Shown in pieces: positions 63,829 to 64,000 of a stretch of DNA of 64,000 bases. This DNA comes from Arthrobacter sp. zg-Y919. GTDB lineage: Bacteria > Actinomycetota > Actinomycetes > Actinomycetales > Micrococcaceae. Each line of letters starts with the position of its first letter. The first letter of the stretch is position 1. The stretch spans positions 2,170,001 to 2,234,000 of the forward strand of contig NZ_CP126242.1 of NCBI RefSeq assembly GCF_030142045.1. The letters run 5' to 3'. The notes under the pieces are model-generated. The model worked only from the letters and a program-made list of their open reading frames with translations. It searched no databases and was not told the origin of the DNA. Both the position numbers and the translations under genes were made by a program.

Positions 63829-64000
63829 TCAGGCCCTGCGCTTCCGGATCTCTTCGGCGGCCTGGGGCAGCACGGAAAACACGTCGCCCACAATGCCGAA
63901 GTCGGCGATCTCGAACACCGGCGCGTCTGCGTCCTTGTTCACCGCAACGATGACCTTGGCGGTCTGCATACCGGCCTTCTGCTGGATGGCTCCAGAAATA
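63829..64000 (-). CDS. etfA: Electron transfer flavoprotein alpha subunit, C-terminal end (cut by window edge)
   Basis: Only the last 57 codons are visible. They read [19 protein letters not shown], then [21 protein letters not shown] and a basic tail ending RKRRA. This is the FAD-binding C-terminal domain of EtfA/FixB, which passes electrons from acyl-CoA dehydrogenases to the respiratory chain. M. tuberculosis has fixB (Rv3028c) in this same neighbourhood of mnmA and iscS. Confidence 0.95.
   Translation of the reverse strand, partial: ISGAIQQKAGMQTAKVIVAVNKDADAPVFEIADFGIVGDVFSVLPQAAEEIRKRRA

Overview
The window is high-GC actinobacterial DNA. Gene content and order fit the Micrococcaceae, most likely Arthrobacter or a close relative; this is inferred from protein families and synteny, not from a database search. 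Coding density is about 93 percent, many starts are GTG, and adjacent genes often overlap as ATGA or GTGA. I see no insertion sequence, prophage, CRISPR array, rRNA or tRNA, and no clear pseudogene. Several blocks keep the Mycobacterium tuberculosis order: whiB1-pdtaS, secA-hpf-comF-lpqB-mtrB-mtrA, and metE-like-mnmA-iscS-etfA.

Layout. 1-1041: the 5' part of prfB and a small unknown gene. 1057-5775 (minus): a compact Tad/Flp pilus operon (tadA, tadB, tadC, a pilin-like protein, two TadE-like proteins and a TadG-like protein). 6231-8252: a secreted GH25 muramidase with five LGFP-type repeats. 8332-27618: a large cell-envelope glycan region. It holds the dTDP-rhamnose genes (rmlCD fusion, rmlB, rmlA), a flippase-like protein, three family-2 glycosyltransferases, a DUF2304 protein, a sugar epimerase, an O-acyltransferase, two large multi-membrane proteins that may be GT-C enzymes, a two-gene ABC polysaccharide exporter, and glfT2-glf for galactofuran synthesis. 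27952-31989: an EssC/EccC-like FtsK ATPase with an FHA domain but no visible type VII substrate genes.

32028-41489: a membrane protein, whiB1 with a CRP/GlxR-like site upstream, the histidine kinase pdtaS, the 1612-residue NAD-glutamate dehydrogenase, and CpaE-like and CpaB-like proteins that may belong with the distant Tad operon. 41798-44495: an HTH regulator, an unknown protein, a LysM membrane protein and a DUF6459-like protein. 44526-54721 (minus): secA, a YcaQ-like protein, hpf, comF, lpqB, mtrB and mtrA. 55005-64000: a DUF4166-like protein, a MetE-like protein without zinc ligands, chorismate mutase, mnmA, iscS, a uridine-kinase-like protein, a J-domain protein with a NERD-like tail, trmL, a methyltransferase, a PIG-L deacetylase and the 3' end of etfA.

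Working together: the 8-28 kb region can supply dTDP-L-rhamnose and UDP-galactofuranose, polymerise galactofuran in the cytoplasm (GlfT2), export it (ABC pair) and decorate it. The GH25-LGFP protein beside it may bind the finished wall polymer. The most unusual items are the orphan EssC-like ATPase, the paired GT-C candidates, the split Tad machinery, the J-NERD fusion and a 13-bp tandem-repeat array upstream of the small HTH gene.
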